A DNA stretch of 64,000 bases from Latrodectus hesperus (GCA_037975125.1 CM075857.1:41718436-41782435), one strand, 5' to 3'; positions 11,112-24,619 are shown, counted from the stretch's first letter. The notes: generated by a model from the letters alone, not told the origin. Made by a program: numbers and translations.

Positions 11112-13274
11112 GTTTATAGAAAGCATACTAAGCATTCTTAATCAAGTGAGACCTTAATAAAATCATAAAGAAATCATCAAACGAAAATCTTTAAGAATTA
11201 TTTTCATTTTTTTCCCTCTCACTTGCTTCTTTAAGACATTCACGGTAAACAAAATATGCCGGTGATTTGTAAAATGCCACTGATTCCAAAATAAAAAAGT
11301 GAATTTTATAAATATCCTCTAGACAGATTTCAGTAGCGCCTTCTATTGGTCGTTTGTATAAACTTAAAAAACAACCTACATATTAACCTTTTCACGACGG
11401 AAGCTTTCAGTAAAAGACTGACCCCCAATGGTGTTTCTTTCCTTCAAACATCCGGTGTTATATGGTTCTCCTACTGGCAGTGAAAATGCCGTACCATTTC
11501 TCAGAACACATCTCTGTGGCACAGAAATAATATTCCTCTTTCCAGGGTTCGAATTTCGCCCCATAAGATTTCCTTCGAACAATTGAAGGGGATTTAATTG
11601 CCGAATGTCGTAAAATTTAAAATAACTAACGCTAAAAGTTTTGGCAAAAAAAAAAAGTGCATTGGCTTATTTTTAACAAAATTTGACTTTATTTCGACAA
11701 ATATTTTTCATTATGTTTAATTTTTTTTTTAACGAAATGAACTTTTTTGTATTGGCTCCATAATTTGAGAAGTTAACTTATGAATAAATCAGAAAACTAA
11801 TAAATTATTCAAAAATAAAACTTTGCAAATAACAGCGCTGATTTTCTATGATAAATGTGAATTAAATGATATTTTCTTAATAATAATACAGGTATTGATT
11901 CACCAAAGTCATTTAACTTTGTTGGGACATAATGCTAATGCAATTAACAAACATTTTTTTTTTAATTTACAAAGAATTCAAGTATTGCTGCATGAATAAA
12001 ATACTGAGTAATAAATTTCATTTGTTTTATCGGTGGATATTTCATTGCTAAATAAACGAATATGCTTTACAAATCTTCGACTTTAGCTCAGCAATTAAAA
12101 TTAAATAAACAAAATAACAAAAGACTTTGCATGAAAAATTGGTATTGATAGATTAGAATTAAAACTATATGTTTGACCTACTGATTTGATCAACTGAATA
12201 ATGAATTGAATCTCCTGTTTTACGAAAAATTATGTAAAGGGACAGATTGTATAAAATTTTTGGTAAATAAATTAATTAAATATTACTATATTTATGTTAA
12301 TAAGATATTAAGAATACAAAAAAGATAAATCTCGATAACGATTGTAACAAAATATGGAAATCGCCGAAATTTAAAAACTTTTTAGAAATCATATTTAATG
12401 TTTCATCTTTTTTTTTTTTTAAATTTGTATATCTGCTTAAGATTTGTAGAATTATAACATTATTTTGCACTACAAATCTTCTGCATGTGTAAATAACGAA
12501 AATATTTTTAAATTATTTATTTATTATTATTAATTTAATTTTTTTTTTGATAAAACTATTCAAATATTATACTGATCAGTTCCACTTTCATGTATTTGAG
12601 ATATAAATTTAACTTAGTAAATGCAGTTAGCTAATTTTTTTTTACAGATTATCCCAGTCAAGTTACATGACTGTGAAAAATTGTGATATTGATTAAGCAA
12701 ATAAACATAATCTATTTAAATCATATCCAGTTAATATTGTTTCGACTGATAAATACATCATTAGGACCTCTCTCTCTTTCTCTGGATGTGATTATTTATT
12801 ATATAAATACATTTTTTTAATAATAAATAAAAAGCACCTATAACCTACAAAAAAATTTTGTTTCGAATAAAATGAATGTGTGCAAAGTATTTCGTATATC
12901 CAATTCCTTAATAAATTACATTTATAATCACACTTTTATTACAAATATTAAGTTATATCATAATTTACTCACAGCAATTTCTATTAGACGACATAAAAAT
13001 AGGGGACTGGAATTCTATTATCGTCCATTTTGTCAGGTTAATGGGCAGTATTTCAGGATTAGAATGCTTAAGAAACGTGTCTAAATTATCAGCTTCTTAA
13101 ACAACGATGCAGTCTATATTCAATACAACCAAAAAAAATTACAATATAAGGATACAGATAGTTACTTAAATATATAATTACATTCTAATCAAATTAAAAT
13201 TGTAACAGATGTAATTTCTATATTTGAAGAAACAGAATTGCCTAAAAATATTTAAATAATTATTATCCCCCTCG
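11112..13274. other. AT-rich non-coding stretch
   Basis: At 11390-11590 there is a more complex segment with an open frame of 68 codons on the minus strand and a GGTTCGAA-like word. It looks like a fragment of an unidentified repeat, not a gene. The rest is AT-rich and featureless. Confidence 0.45.
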
Positions 13275-14945
13275 TCATGAATAGTGAAGAATATTAGTCA
13301 TAATATTCAGTCCTATCAATTAAGCTCTTAAGAATTTTGTAATCGAGTGAGTTGAGTGATGAAATTTTTTTTAGTATATTTATTTTTGTAAAATTTATTT
13401 CTGTATTTTCCTAACTAATTATTTCCCAATTATTTCTGTATTGTGTATAGTGTAGAAGGAAGGATTAATACAAAAAGCTGTTCAAAATTAATCTGGTACT
13501 GACAAATTAAAAAATTAAAAATAATATTAGAAATTGAAATTTAAAAAAAAACTTTATTATATAAGTAAAATTATTAAAATCCGTTTTAATTAATTTATTT
13601 ATTTAAAAATTAATTTCAGAAAAATTATTTTGAAAATATCTATAGATTAATTATTTACAGTTAAGTTTGTACATAATGATACATAAAAAATGCGTGCAAT
13701 TTGATAGTGTTCGATTGTTCCGTTAAGAATAATTTATTCCATTATGTTATTTTACCCAAATAAGAAAACATTAAAAATGAAGAGATTGACGTCTACCATA
13801 TGTGATCACACTGGTTTTGGTTTTAATTCATTATTTTCATTATTAATATTTTCAATATTTGATGTTAAAGGAGTTATTATATTTGGTGATCAGAATATGT
13901 TTCAATACATATTTTAAAAATTGCATATAATATCGAGTACAGTAAAAAAATTGGAGAGTTTAATTTACTGCAACTTCTAAGAAATTTCCAGAGGTTATTT
14001 GTATTTTCTTAGTTTTCTCTAACAAATTTCATTAATACATATTGTAAATAAAGTAGAAAGAAAACACTAAAATTTACTGTTACTTTTCCAAAGTTTCCGA
14101 GAAATCTCATTGTCAAACTTTAGTGCTCATTAATTTGTTATAAGTATTGGAATCTTAATCAATCAATGTAAAATGTTTCTTTTAAGCTTATTGGGTAGAT
14201 AATAATCAGGTAGGAATTCAAATTTTCTTAAAAACAAAAATAATGGAACTATTTGAGATATGGTACATAATAATAACCCTGTAACGTAATGTTATATATG
14301 TATTATATATATATTATAATATGATGTGATTCGTAATAAATTTCTAAGATACATTTTTGCAAAATCTGGTTTTACCGAGAAAATAATAAAGTATAGGTTA
14401 AAAATTAAACCTTTAATATTTTTCATTTGTCTAGTACATAATCAATGTGATGGTTTAGATTAACATTATTATAAACCCATATTTTAAAAATGATTCCCAA
14501 TGAAATTTGTAATGTATAATAGTATTAATTTTCATCAAAATATATAAAAAAGCTAATAAAATTATAAATATATATGAAGCAAAAAATTTTAAAATTAATA
14601 TAAATTTTGTTTACATTAAATAAACTAATATTGAAAATAAGAAATTATATTTATCTGTGAGCATTTAAAAGAATTATTTTGTTTTAAATTTTTTTCTTTA
14701 ATGACTTTTCCTAATAAGTTTCGGTTTCCATTAAGTTACGCTCTCTATTTCCTTTAAAAGATGAAACGCTGCTTTTAACAGCTACACTTGAGCACGCCTA
14801 TCTAAATGCTTATCTCATAGGTTTACTATACATCGATATAGGCAGAGAATACGGCAATGAATACGCCAATAGTTCACCTTGGCGAAGAATAACTTCCGAG
14901 CAGATCCGCTTGCGGAAATATCCCCGATGTCAATGGTTCTTGATA
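13275..14945. repeat. Dispersed 1.5-1.7 kb repeat R, copy 1
   Basis: Collinear with 44505-46035. Both begin GAAGAATATTAGTCATAATATTC and share, in order, AAAATTTATTTCT, TGGTGATCA, GTAAAATGTTTCTTTTA/TACG, TTCTTAAAAACAAAAATAAT, TGGTTTAGATTAA, ACTATACAT and CGCCAATAGTTCA, ending near GCGGAAATAT or ACGGAAATAT. Many indels separate them. No coding capacity. Copy 1 directly abuts the C-terminal side of the P-like transposase, so R may be a terminal or non-coding part of that element family; this is inference. Confidence 0.7.
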
Positions 14946-14959
14946 CCAATTACATTTGC

Positions 14960-16920
14960 GGCTACCTTAAAAAATAGAATGAACATTCATGATGTCCCAC
15001 CAACTAGTGATAATTTTTATATATTCAGCTGTTGTATCAAAGTTTGGAAAATTGAACTTAGAAGCTGCTAATTTTAGTTTTTCTACAACATGCTGATTAA
15101 ATATATTTACAACCGGCTGAATATTCTGACGCTCTAAGTTTGTAGGACACAAAGATTTTGCAGTTTAAGTGTGGCATGTTTTTACCAGTTCATTTGACTC
15201 AGCTTCATGTACTTTTCTCAATAATGTTAAAGATGCAGGTTTTAGTTTCTGACTTATATCACCAAGTCTATTAATTGGATAGTATATACAAACTTCAGAA
15301 TTTTTTTGGTTTAACCAATTATTACGTATACAATTAAATAAATGTACGCTATCAAAAAATAAAGGTCTTGTTATATCAGAAGGATATTTGTAGACTTTAG
15401 AGAGTTTTGAGAAAAAAGATACAGCTTGGCTATTAATTGCATTATTGTTATTAGATATGCAAAATACAATGAAGCCAATTTTTTCCAACCCAATAATGAG
15501 TTTTTTTAAAAATAGAAAATAAAAAGTAAAGCTGTTATTTTTTTGACAGGAAAAATATGCACCACATCCTTATACCTGGAAGTAATACTTCGCACCATAA
15601 ATACATATGCAGTTGTTGCCAAATCACAATTATTATGAGATGTACCTAATAAATGACCTCCTTCGCAATCTAAATACAGCTTTATATGGATCTCATCCAT
15701 TAATAACACAACTTTTTTATCTTTTTCTACAAAAAATAAATATTTTTCTTTAATATAGGAAAGCATATTTATATTTGTTTGCTCAATTTAAGGATTTAAA
15801 TTATAGTTTGAACATAATCTTTTAGTTGTATTTGGATGTGGTAAAATTAATGAAGAACAATTGTATAAAAATCTCTGTGCATGAGGGGAGATAGAGTGTA
15901 ATAAGGTACATAAAAATAAAAAATTAGGACTATAACGACAACGAGTAACATAACCTTTTAACAAAGAAATTTGTTCCTTTAGAAAACATAAAACATCTCT
16001 CTGCAGTTTATTTACAGTATTTTCTGTCAAACAGGATAAAATCCTATCAATTAAATTATACAAATCTGTTTCATTATCCTCATAATTTTCTTTTAATTTA
16101 ATTTGTTTAGTATTTTGTAGCATATTAGTAATATCAATAACATTATTAATTTGAAATGGTAAAGAATACTTACTTACCTTTCTTATTGGCACATTTTTCA
16201 GGAAACCATTTATAGTTAGATTTTCATCAATGACAACAGAAGCACACAAATTTGTATATGGATTACAATCAATATTCAAAATCATAAAATTGCTTTTTCT
16301 ATTGACTAGCCCAAAAATCTGGAATGTCTATGTTTTTAAAGCATTTTTCTATTTCATCTAAATTTGCAAAATAATATTTTTGTTTGTATTCTAAATCACT
16401 CTTTTTACTTTGAGCAATTGCATCATACAGTTGCTTAATTCCAAGTCTTTGCCGTTTAATTGAAGGGTCCTCTCGATGACATATTTCATTTGACTAATAT
16501 TTTGGGCTTACTTTAAAGATACAAGGTATAGCATTAGGAAGTAATTTCGGATGTTGTAGGTTCACAATGATTTTCCTACACACAAAGATTTTGCAGTTTA
16601 AGTGTGGCATGTTTTTACCAGTTCATTTGACTCAGCTTCATGTACTTTTCTCAATAATGTTAAAGATACAGGTTTTAGTTTCTGACTTGTGTCACCAGGT
16701 CTATTAATTGGATAGTACATACAAACTTCAGAATTTTTTTTGGTTTAACCAATTATTACGTATACACTTAAATAAATGTACGCTATCAAAAATAAAGGTC
16801 TTGTTATATCCGAAGGATATTTGTAGACTTTTCAATGAGAAAAATGGTATAATCTCGTTGAAAGCTTCACGAGTTCTTACAATATCACTTTGTTTGAAAT
16901 GCATTTCACATACCTAGAAG
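14960..16920 (-). pseudogene. P-element/THAP9-like transposase, decayed
   Basis: Minus-strand pieces match this family in order. The end of a THAP zinc finger is split in two: VCEMHFKQSDIVRT (about 16860-16915) and LLPNAIPCIF (about 16510-16560). A segment ending NIDIPDFWASQ (16304-16497) follows, then a frame at 15788-16285 ending in the SPHAQRFL region. Next are LLMDEIHIKLYLDCEGGHLL and TTAYVFMVRSITSRYKDVVH (15506-15766), then FDSVHLFNCIRNNWLNQK and RKVHEAESNEL (15165-15488), then NLERQNIQPVVN and SWWDIMN (14967-15152). These correspond to the catalytic RNase H-fold and GTP-binding insertion region of P transposases. It is broken by in-frame stops (for example at 15165-15167 and just before 15766) and at least one frameshift. 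A 251-bp piece of the element is inserted in the THAP exon. A possible first THAP exon lies at about 17690-17790. Confidence 0.8.
16581..16831 (-). repeat. 251-bp duplicate of the P-like coding region
   Basis: Equal in length and nearly identical to 15148-15398 (same orientation), which encodes the FDSVHLFNCIRNNW segment. It sits between the two halves of the THAP zinc-finger exon, interrupting the frame between the residues FFSLK and the words HPKLLPNAIP. Confidence 0.85.
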
Positions 16921-16930
16921 TAAAATTTAA

Positions 16931-17665
16931 ATATAAGAAAGCTGATATATATGAAACAAAGAAATAAGTCTTCCTTTACTAATACATTTTCTATTTGATA
17001 CGATCATAAAGATATATTTAAAATTAATTTCTGAATAGCTATGAGTTTAACTATTAATATATTACTCATTCTCTTTTAACCACAAACATTTTCTTATTAT
17101 TGATAAATTGATAAACAAATGTATATTTTTCTATAAAAATTTTAATTTGAATAATAGGATTTTAGCCGTAACAAATTAAAGAAAATTCCACAGGAATTAA
17201 CTTTTTATTTGAAGTTTATTATTATTTATGTTATCAAAATATCCAAAAATAAAATTAGAAAAATTCATTCATATGAAACAATAAATAAATAAAATAATAA
17301 GATAATTGATATATATGCAACAAAGAAATCTCGGTCTTTCTTTAATAATAATAGATTTTAGAAACAACATTAAGATCATTCTGAAATTAATTTCGAAACA
17401 CCTCTTAGAGTTTAGCTATTACTATAGTTCTCTTTTACTCCTACACATTTTATTGCTATTAATAAATCAAATAATTAATAATTATTTTACTTTTCTAAGA
17501 AAATTTGTATTTGAACGATATGATTTTATGCGTAACAAATTTTAAAATATTCCATATGTATTTACTTTTGATTTCATTTTTTTATTACAGTTAATGTTAT
17601 TAAAAAAATTCAAAAATAAAATATGAAGATAAACATGATGCGAATAAAACAATAAATAAAATTAT
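16931..17665. repeat. Diverged tandem duplication, unit about 370 bp
   Basis: Unit 1 (about 16931-17306) and unit 2 (about 17307-17665) share GATATATATGAAACAAAGAA / GATATATATGCAACAAAGAA, CGTAACAAATT, and AAACAATAAATAAA at matching places. It lies in what would be an intron of the P-like element. No coding signal. Confidence 0.65.
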
Positions 17666-17689
17666 TTTACTTACCCTGGAATGTTTGTT

Positions 17690-17790
17690 TACTTCCATGT
17701 TTTCCCTCGGAAATTTAGAGATGGCAAAAGCAGTTACTTTTGGATAACTAGTTATCAAGGTTACGCTCCAAGGAAATAACATGTTCTAAA
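17690..17790 (-). other. Possible first THAP exon of the P-like element
   Basis: On the minus strand an open frame reads SYPKVTAFAISKFPRENMEV and ends at a good donor (AGG then GTAAGT near 17690). ISKFPREN resembles the FP.D motif near the start of THAP domains, and position and strand fit. The N-terminal cysteines are not clear, so this is tentative. Confidence 0.3.
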
Positions 17791-18049
17791 AAACGTATCA
17801 AATAACGGCTTTTTTTAAAAGTTTTTCCAAGAATTGAATTTATTCCTCAATATAATTTCTATTATAAATTCATAAAAATTATAACTGATGTTTCTTTTAC
17901 ACTAAGGATTACTATTGAGTATATCACTTATGCTCGAATAAATCTTAAAATATATCTTCTTGGAAAAAGTATTTCTCTAATTAGAGACACAACAAAATTA
18001 AAAAGTTGAATTTTAATCGAAATTTCTAAATTTTTCTACCTTATAAACT
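17791..18049. other. AT-rich stretch with a 12-bp inverted repeat
   Basis: TTTTTCCAAGAA at 17822-17833 is the exact inverse of TTCTTGGAAAAA at 17957-17968. No TSD or coding signal was found; it could be a tiny inverted-repeat element of about 147 bp. Confidence 0.4.
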
Positions 18050-21000
18050 TTCTCTTCTTCTTAGAATAGGATTTGTATGTCATTGGGCACCTCTACTTTT
18101 ATAAGCATTTTGTAACACTAACTCCAAACCCAATGTTTCCTAGTTCCAGTTAATCGGGTCACCCACTTTATTATTAAAGTCCAATAACCCTTTAAAGGAG
18201 TCTACGTCTTACACTCTAGTAAGATTGATGCCTAAAGATGTTAATTTAGGGAGAACAAGAGCCTCGCATTCGTAAATGATATGCTTGGCCGTTTTTTCTT
18301 GCATGACATTTCCTGCAGATATAGTTTTGCTGAAACAGTCCCATTTTATGGAGAAGTTTTTTGAAATAGTAGTGCCCAGCTATGAAGCCTACGATTAAAC
18401 AAATCTTCTGCCTAGAGCATCTTAAAATTTACGAGGCAACCCTCGCTGATGATCCACAGAGAATTCTGGTCAGAGAGCCAGTCATGCTAGCGATAGCTTC
18501 CTGATTTTCAGGAGAAGAATATGGTTTGGAGGTCAGATGATACTTTTAGCCTGGGTTGGACCAGGAATGTTGAGCCAAGCTTCATACATCTTCCGTTTTT
18601 CCCATCTAAGAACATTGGTTTTTGCGGTCTTCAAATTGATCCCACAAAAAAGGTTCTGCACCGATTGGAGCAAAAGACGATCCTTGTCTAGCAAGTTCAT
18701 CAGCCCTTTCATTACCTTCGATTCCTTTATGCCCTGGCACCCATACAAGGATCACCTTGTTTCTAGTTGCCAGTTCTGTAAAAAGGTTTCTACATTCCAA
18801 AATCATTTTAGATTTGATTTCGAAAGAATTAAGCGCTTTAAAAGCGGCTTGACTGTCACTAAAGATGAGAATCCGCTTACCATGGTAGCCCTTCCTCACA
18901 TTTAGTCGCAGACAGTGGATAATGGCCAAAACTTCTGCCTAGAAGACCGTAGCGTATCGCCCAAGGCTTACAGACAAGCTGATTCTTGGTGACACGCCAC
19001 AAACTCCTAGTCCTGAGAGGCTGTTCTTCAGTGATCCATCTGTGTACCAGATTAGATCTCCTGTTTTAGTTTTGAGCATATAATTGTTCCATTCGTCTCT
19101 AGTTGGAAAAACTATTTCAAATGTCCATTCAAACCTGTATAATTTTTCAATGATGTCCGAGGGCATCAGAAAAATAGGATCTTGAATTTTCCTGTGCCCT
19201 TTGGCAACATGTTGGGCGTACCATTGGTTTTGTAGCTTAATTCTGTACGCAGTCATTCTTGCAGTGCTGCAGATGAAGATGTCTAAGGGAGTCAGAGCCA
19301 ATATTACTTCCAATGCTCTGGTTGGTGAGGTGAACATTGCTCCTGTCATGCAGAGACTGGCCAGTCTTTGTAGACCTCCTAGTCTGTCAGTCACAGTCTT
19401 CTGTTCCACCTTAAGCCACCAGATCACACAGGCATATTTGAGAATGGGCCTGACAATAGCTGTGTACATCCACAACATCAGTTTTGGATGTAGACCCCAG
19501 TTTTTACCAACCATTCGTCTGCAAACCATAATACTTTTCTTTGCTCGGTTAATTTTATCATCAATCTGCTTATTCCAGGTGAGTTTTTGGTCAAAATAAA
19601 TGCCCAGATACTTCACCTCACAAGCCACACTGATTTCAACATCAAAACGTCTTGGTATGACAAAATCCTTCCATTTCCTTTTGCATGTAAAAGGTACATG
19701 GTAGGTTTTCTGAGGATTAACCATCAGGCATCATTGACTTACATAACTAAGAGCATCCTGCATGAGATGACAAGTTATGTCGAAATCTTTGCCAAGGATA
19801 AGGATGACAATGTCATTAGCATATCCTTGCGTATAATAGCCCCTAACATTTAGATATTTTATAAGCTATTTAGAACTAGGTTACAAAGTAATGGTGAGAG
19901 AACACCTCCTTGAGGACAACCTCTTGTAGTCTTTGTTTCAGATGATTCACTGAAGATGTTCATTTGTATACATCTCTCCGAAATTAAGGCCTCATTTCAA
20001 GTACACAGGGTCAGATTAATCCCTGCCCCTCTAAGTGCATTGAGGATGGATAGTTGGGAAGTGTTATCAAAGGCACCTTGGATGTCGAGGAAAGTTGCCA
20101 AGGCAATTTCTTTTTGATCCAGAGTATTTTCAATCTTGGAAACTAGCTGATATAAAGCAGTTTCAGTAGATCTGCCAGGTTTATAGGCAAATTGAAGAGC
20201 ATGCAAGGGACTATAACTACCCAAGTAATCTCTAATATGCCGATCAGATTTTCTACATGATTTTAATAAAGAATGAAGAAAGGCTGATTGGTCTGTAAGA
20301 CTTGGCCTGGTCATAGGTGTCCTTGCCAGGTTTAGGAATGAAAACAATCCTAGTCTTCAGCCATAGCTTTGGTATGTAACCCAGTGCTAAGCTAGCTCTG
20401 TAAATTCTATTTAGCACTGGTATGATAACCTCCTCTGCCTTCTGGATCATGATTGGCATAATTCCATCAGGCCCTGGCCTTTTTAGAGGTTTAAAGGCAA
20501 AGGTTGCCCATTTAACAATGTTGTAGTTTACGATATTTTTAGCGATGGTCCATTGATCGCTATTGACTCTTTGCAAAGAGCCAATGCAGTGCTCCCCTTC
20601 GTTGCTATAAATATCTCTATCTCCTGGAGAGTGGGTTTTGGTCATAATTTCCATAACCGTTTTCGGGGAAGCAGCAAAATTACCCTCCTCGTCCTTTAAG
20701 GTGCCAACCAAAATAGGTTCATCCCTTTTGAGGAGGTTTTGGAGTCTAGCTCCTTCAGAAATAGAATCTATCCCTTCACAGAACTTCCTCCAGGAGTTTA
20801 TTTTGCTTTTTCTAACAAGTCTGTTATAATTAGTGAGGGCTGTTTTATAGTTCTCCCATTCACCATTTTTCTTGTCTTTATTAAAAAGTTTCCTAACATT
20901 TGCCCTTTCGGCTGCTAGAGAGTCATTCTACCGAGGACATTGGAGCTTGCCTCTCTTAGTGCGAATAGGGCAACTGTTATGATAAGAATCTAGTATACTA

Positions 21001-22225
21001 CTCTGCAGAAGGTCTGCTGTAACTTCTAGATCATAGTTGTCTCTAACAGGTCTGCTCCCGAGCTCAACCAACCCTGTCAATTCCTCCTGGAATTTCTTCC
21101 AGTCCGTCCTATCTGGGTCTCTGAATATGCGATCCAGACACATATTAGAGTGAATTTCAAAATGGATGTTTTGATGGTCTGAGCCAGAAGGTCTGCCATC
21201 TACTTTCCAATTTTTTATAATTTAACTAATTAGCGTTGTCGCTATAGTAATGTCTATTACTTCAGATCGATTGAAAGTAATGAAAGTTTGTTCGTCGCCC
21301 TCATTTAGAATATCTAACCCGTAGTTTAGAATGAATTCTAAAAGGCACTCACCTGTTTTATTTGTGTCCGTACTTCTCCTGACAATATGGTGAGCATTAC
21401 AGTCTAGTCCTAGGACTACCTGTAAGTTGTTGTCTCTGCAAAAGTTCATGAGCTTGTGCAGAGAATGGTCAGGTGGAGTCTTCTCTTCATAGGGCAGGAA
21501 CACAGAGCCAAAAACATTTTCTCTGTCCCCTCCCTCTATGTTGAGTCTGACTTTCACAGCTGTCAAGTCTCTAAGGATAAATTCAGAGAGGGGTAAAACT
21601 TCAATGTTTTTATGTAAGAGTATGCAAGTTCTAGCGTTGCTATTGGTACAATAGATAAGCTTACCTTTAGTTCCTTTGAGGCCACTGATTCTCCCCCTAA
21701 CCAGCCAGGCCTCCTGAATCAGGGCCAGGTGTATGTCCCCAGTAAGAAACTTCTTACTGACGTTAGTGGTACCATTCTACTGTGGTAGAGGTTGGCTTGA
21801 ACTACCTTCACCCCCATCAGCAGGAGCGGGTTTGTCAAGTAATTTAGCCTGCACATGGTGAAGGCCGATATGAAACTTATATCCTCTTACTCCAAGTGTG
21901 GAAGCATCTAGTTCAGGCACATTAAGAACAATGGTCCACCCAGATGGGTCGTTCTTGATGTTAAGAATTTCCTCTCCGTTGGAGTGTCCCCACCGTTCTG
22001 TGCCTCGATTTTTCTCAGGATTTCCTTAGGCTCCAGTTTACTGCAGATTTTCGGCAGTTTTGCAATTATCTTGGTGGTTCTGACAAGTTTCCTTGCCTCA
22101 TCTACCAAGAGTTTTTGCTCCTGCCAGGAACTTATGTCATTGACAGTCGGCTCCAGCCACTTTGAGCTCCCCAGATCTGCACAGTTGACAATAAGTGCCC
22201 CTTTCTCAAGTTTGCAGGATAGGAA
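18050..22225 (-). pseudogene. Jockey-like non-LTR retrotransposon, family J1, copy a (decayed, 5'-truncated)
   Basis: Minus-strand order: the C-terminal part of an ORF1 (about 21900-22225, entering at GALIVNCADLG), an apurinic-type endonuclease (about 21220-21800; LQVVLGLDCNAHH, FNRSEVIDITI), and reverse transcriptase (about 19740-20930; FIPKPGKDTYDQAKSYRPIS, PGRSTETALYQLV, ALATFLDIQGAFD, VKYLGIYFDQKLTW). RNase H follows (about 18606-19100; WYTDGS, FSDSQAA, GNERADELA), then a Cys-rich tail near 18300. The RT catalytic box reads G-Y-A-N-D at 19812-19826 instead of YADD. Stops and frameshifts break ORF2 repeatedly. The 3' end is near 18050 and ends in AAG repeats, as in copy b at 49442-50508. 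Confidence 0.85.
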
Positions 22226-22765
22226 TGTTGGTGCAAAACGTTTTCATATAACTGAAATAGCATTCATGAAAACATGTCAGAATGTGATTAAAATACAAAT
22301 AAGAATTTTTTTCTTTAGCAGCACTTGAAATCTGCATCGTTAATAATCAATAGAAAACGTCTATCTAAATCTGGATTGTAGCAAGTCAAAGGCTTGGAAA
22401 CCCTCATTTTAAAGAAAAAAATGCTGCATAAAGAATTTTAATGGTTTCGTTTTTACGTTTTTTCACTAGCTGATAAAACCAAATGCAATTAATTACCTTT
22501 AAAATTTAGGAAAATATATAAATTTAGTTTCGTTTTCTTGTTACTCATTATGTGCACACATCGTAAGCTTATAATTACTTCCCAAATATCGCTAAATTTT
22601 TAACTCTAACAAAATATTGTTTTTAATCAAAGAACATTGTTTTGTTAAAAAACGAAGAACTTTTTGAGAATCTAACTTTTCGAAATATTGAGTTAAGAAA
22701 TTAGCGGTTTTATTCCTGTCAACCACGTATTCTTTACATTTATATATTTAATATCGGTTTTTAGC
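22226..22765. other. AT-rich non-coding stretch
   Basis: 5' flank of J1 copy a. Nothing recognised. Confidence 0.5.
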
Positions 22766-22916
<151 letters not shown>

Positions 22917-23219
22917 TAAAACATGCTATACATATAAGTTTTGAAATTTTAAACGAATTGCTCATCACATTAAATTATTTATTTAAACTAAGTGTAAAGT
23001 TTAAGCTTTGGCGAAGTATTTTTTATGTGACTTTTAATTCTTTGCGTCTTATATATAAGCACTTTATTTTGAGAAATTTGTTTTTCAAAAGATAAAGAAC
23101 ATTGTATTCAATACTTTTTTCTTTTTTTATGTCTGAGTATTCATAAGCTACTTCTTGATGATTATGTTTCAACTGTTTATTTCCTTTTGTGTATAATAAA
23201 AGCATATTTTAACTTGAAA

Positions 23220-23570
23220 GATGTCATTCTGTTGTTGTTTTCCTATGACACTTGGACAAGCCACGCTCGCTTTTGCCTTTGGCAGTGCGAATTAAGTCAA
23301 TAGGGAGCGTCTTTCGTTTGGATCAGAGCACCACGAAGGGGAAAGTACGACTTTGCTCTTTTTAAGGTGCCTCGTCATTTTGAACCACGGTCAGGTGACG
23401 AGGCTACACCTGAGATGGCACCCTCCTCCAGCATGAATGTTCATTTTTCTCTGTGTGTGTGTGTTTCTGTATCCTTTCACTTTCGGTGCACAGGTGGCAC
23501 ACCTACTTGCTGCCCCCCCCCACTGTATAAGCTGCCATCACCTTCGCAGCTTACAGCACTGAATGGATAA
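23220..23570. repeat. GC-richer unclassified segment, probably repetitive
   Basis: Sharp rise in sequence complexity and GC content relative to its flanks, with the word GGTGACGAGG and a C-run near 23512. An open frame of 67 codons on the plus strand starts at 23367 but has no recognisable domain. My impression that this is a common spider repeat is from memory and unverified. Confidence 0.35.
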
Positions 23571-23689
23571 TATCCTAAGATCAGACGGACATTGGAAAAA
23601 ATAAATGAAAAAAATATTGCAAAAATATCTTTGAATGTAATAAATTTATAGACGTAAAACGTATAACATCGCGTAGATGTTTGTTTACC

Positions 23690-23832
23690 GCTAAACTGTC
23701 ATGATTTGCAAGCATGGGCATCGGAACTTAAGTTATAAGTGAATTCCGAGTCACTATACACAGCCAAGCCCGATGTAAGATTTGAACTTGTGAACCAAAG
23801 AGAAGGATGCTCATTCGGCTGCCAGTTTTGTT
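23690..23832 (-). repeat. tRNA-derived SINE, family C, copy 1
   Basis: The minus strand starts CTGGCAGCCGAATG (tRNA-like head), passes a B-box-like GTTCAAATCTTA, and ends with a tail close to GCGGTAAACAAAC. The same order occurs at 42290-42460 (GCTGGCAGCCGAATGGTTAG and GCGACAAACAAATC). Confidence 0.55.
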
Positions 23833-24016
23833 ATCATTGTGTAAAACAATGACTAAATAATGGAGAATAAAAGCAAGTATACTAAAGAAATATATTTCAC
23901 AATCATTAGATAATTGAACATTAGAAATTTTTTCTCTGGTAAAATAACCAGCAGAGAGAATTTTTTAACATGAAATCTCGAGTAATGAATATTAAATTTC
24001 TTTTCTTATCTGTTTG

Positions 24017-24070
24017 GTTTGTCGCTTAGCAGTCATTTTCTGCACAAGAGGAGGACCTCTTGTGCTCGAT
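24017..24070 (-). repeat. SINE C tail fragment
   Basis: The minus strand ends AAGCGACAAACCAAAC, like the family C tail, after a short palindrome (ACAAGAGG, four bases, CCTCTTGT). Confidence 0.35.
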
Positions 24071-24619
24071 CGAGACCAAGAGTTTAGTCTATAATTCTTG
24101 ATGATAATTTGAATCAAAAATTAAAATTTCTTATCAACAAAAACGAAGGGAATTAAAAACCGATTACTACATAATAAAAAAGGCTGATATTGTTAACACA
24201 ATGACATGCGTACTCGACAGTTATTTTTATTTTCATTCATAAATATCTAAGACAGACTAAAACTGCATTTGTCGCATAAGATGCACCTTTGAAATATAAA
24301 ACTTTTATTGACCATTATTACTTTACATTTTAAGTATAAAGTAATATATTGATAAGATTTTACTTACATTTATAATAGTTTTTTCGTGCCTGAACACTTC
24401 TATACCTTTGTAAGCACTTTTTGTACATTTGGACGTTTGAAAGTACACAATAAAAATTAATAGAACCTACTTGTCCCAGCTTACAATTTTCTCCTTTCCA
24501 AGTATCAATGAAGAATTGATGAAACTCAATATTTCTCTCTTTTTCAATGCTTTTTAGTATACGCTATCCCAAGAGTCTTGTATAACATGTTATAACAAAT
24601 GCTGTTGCATCAGTCTGTT

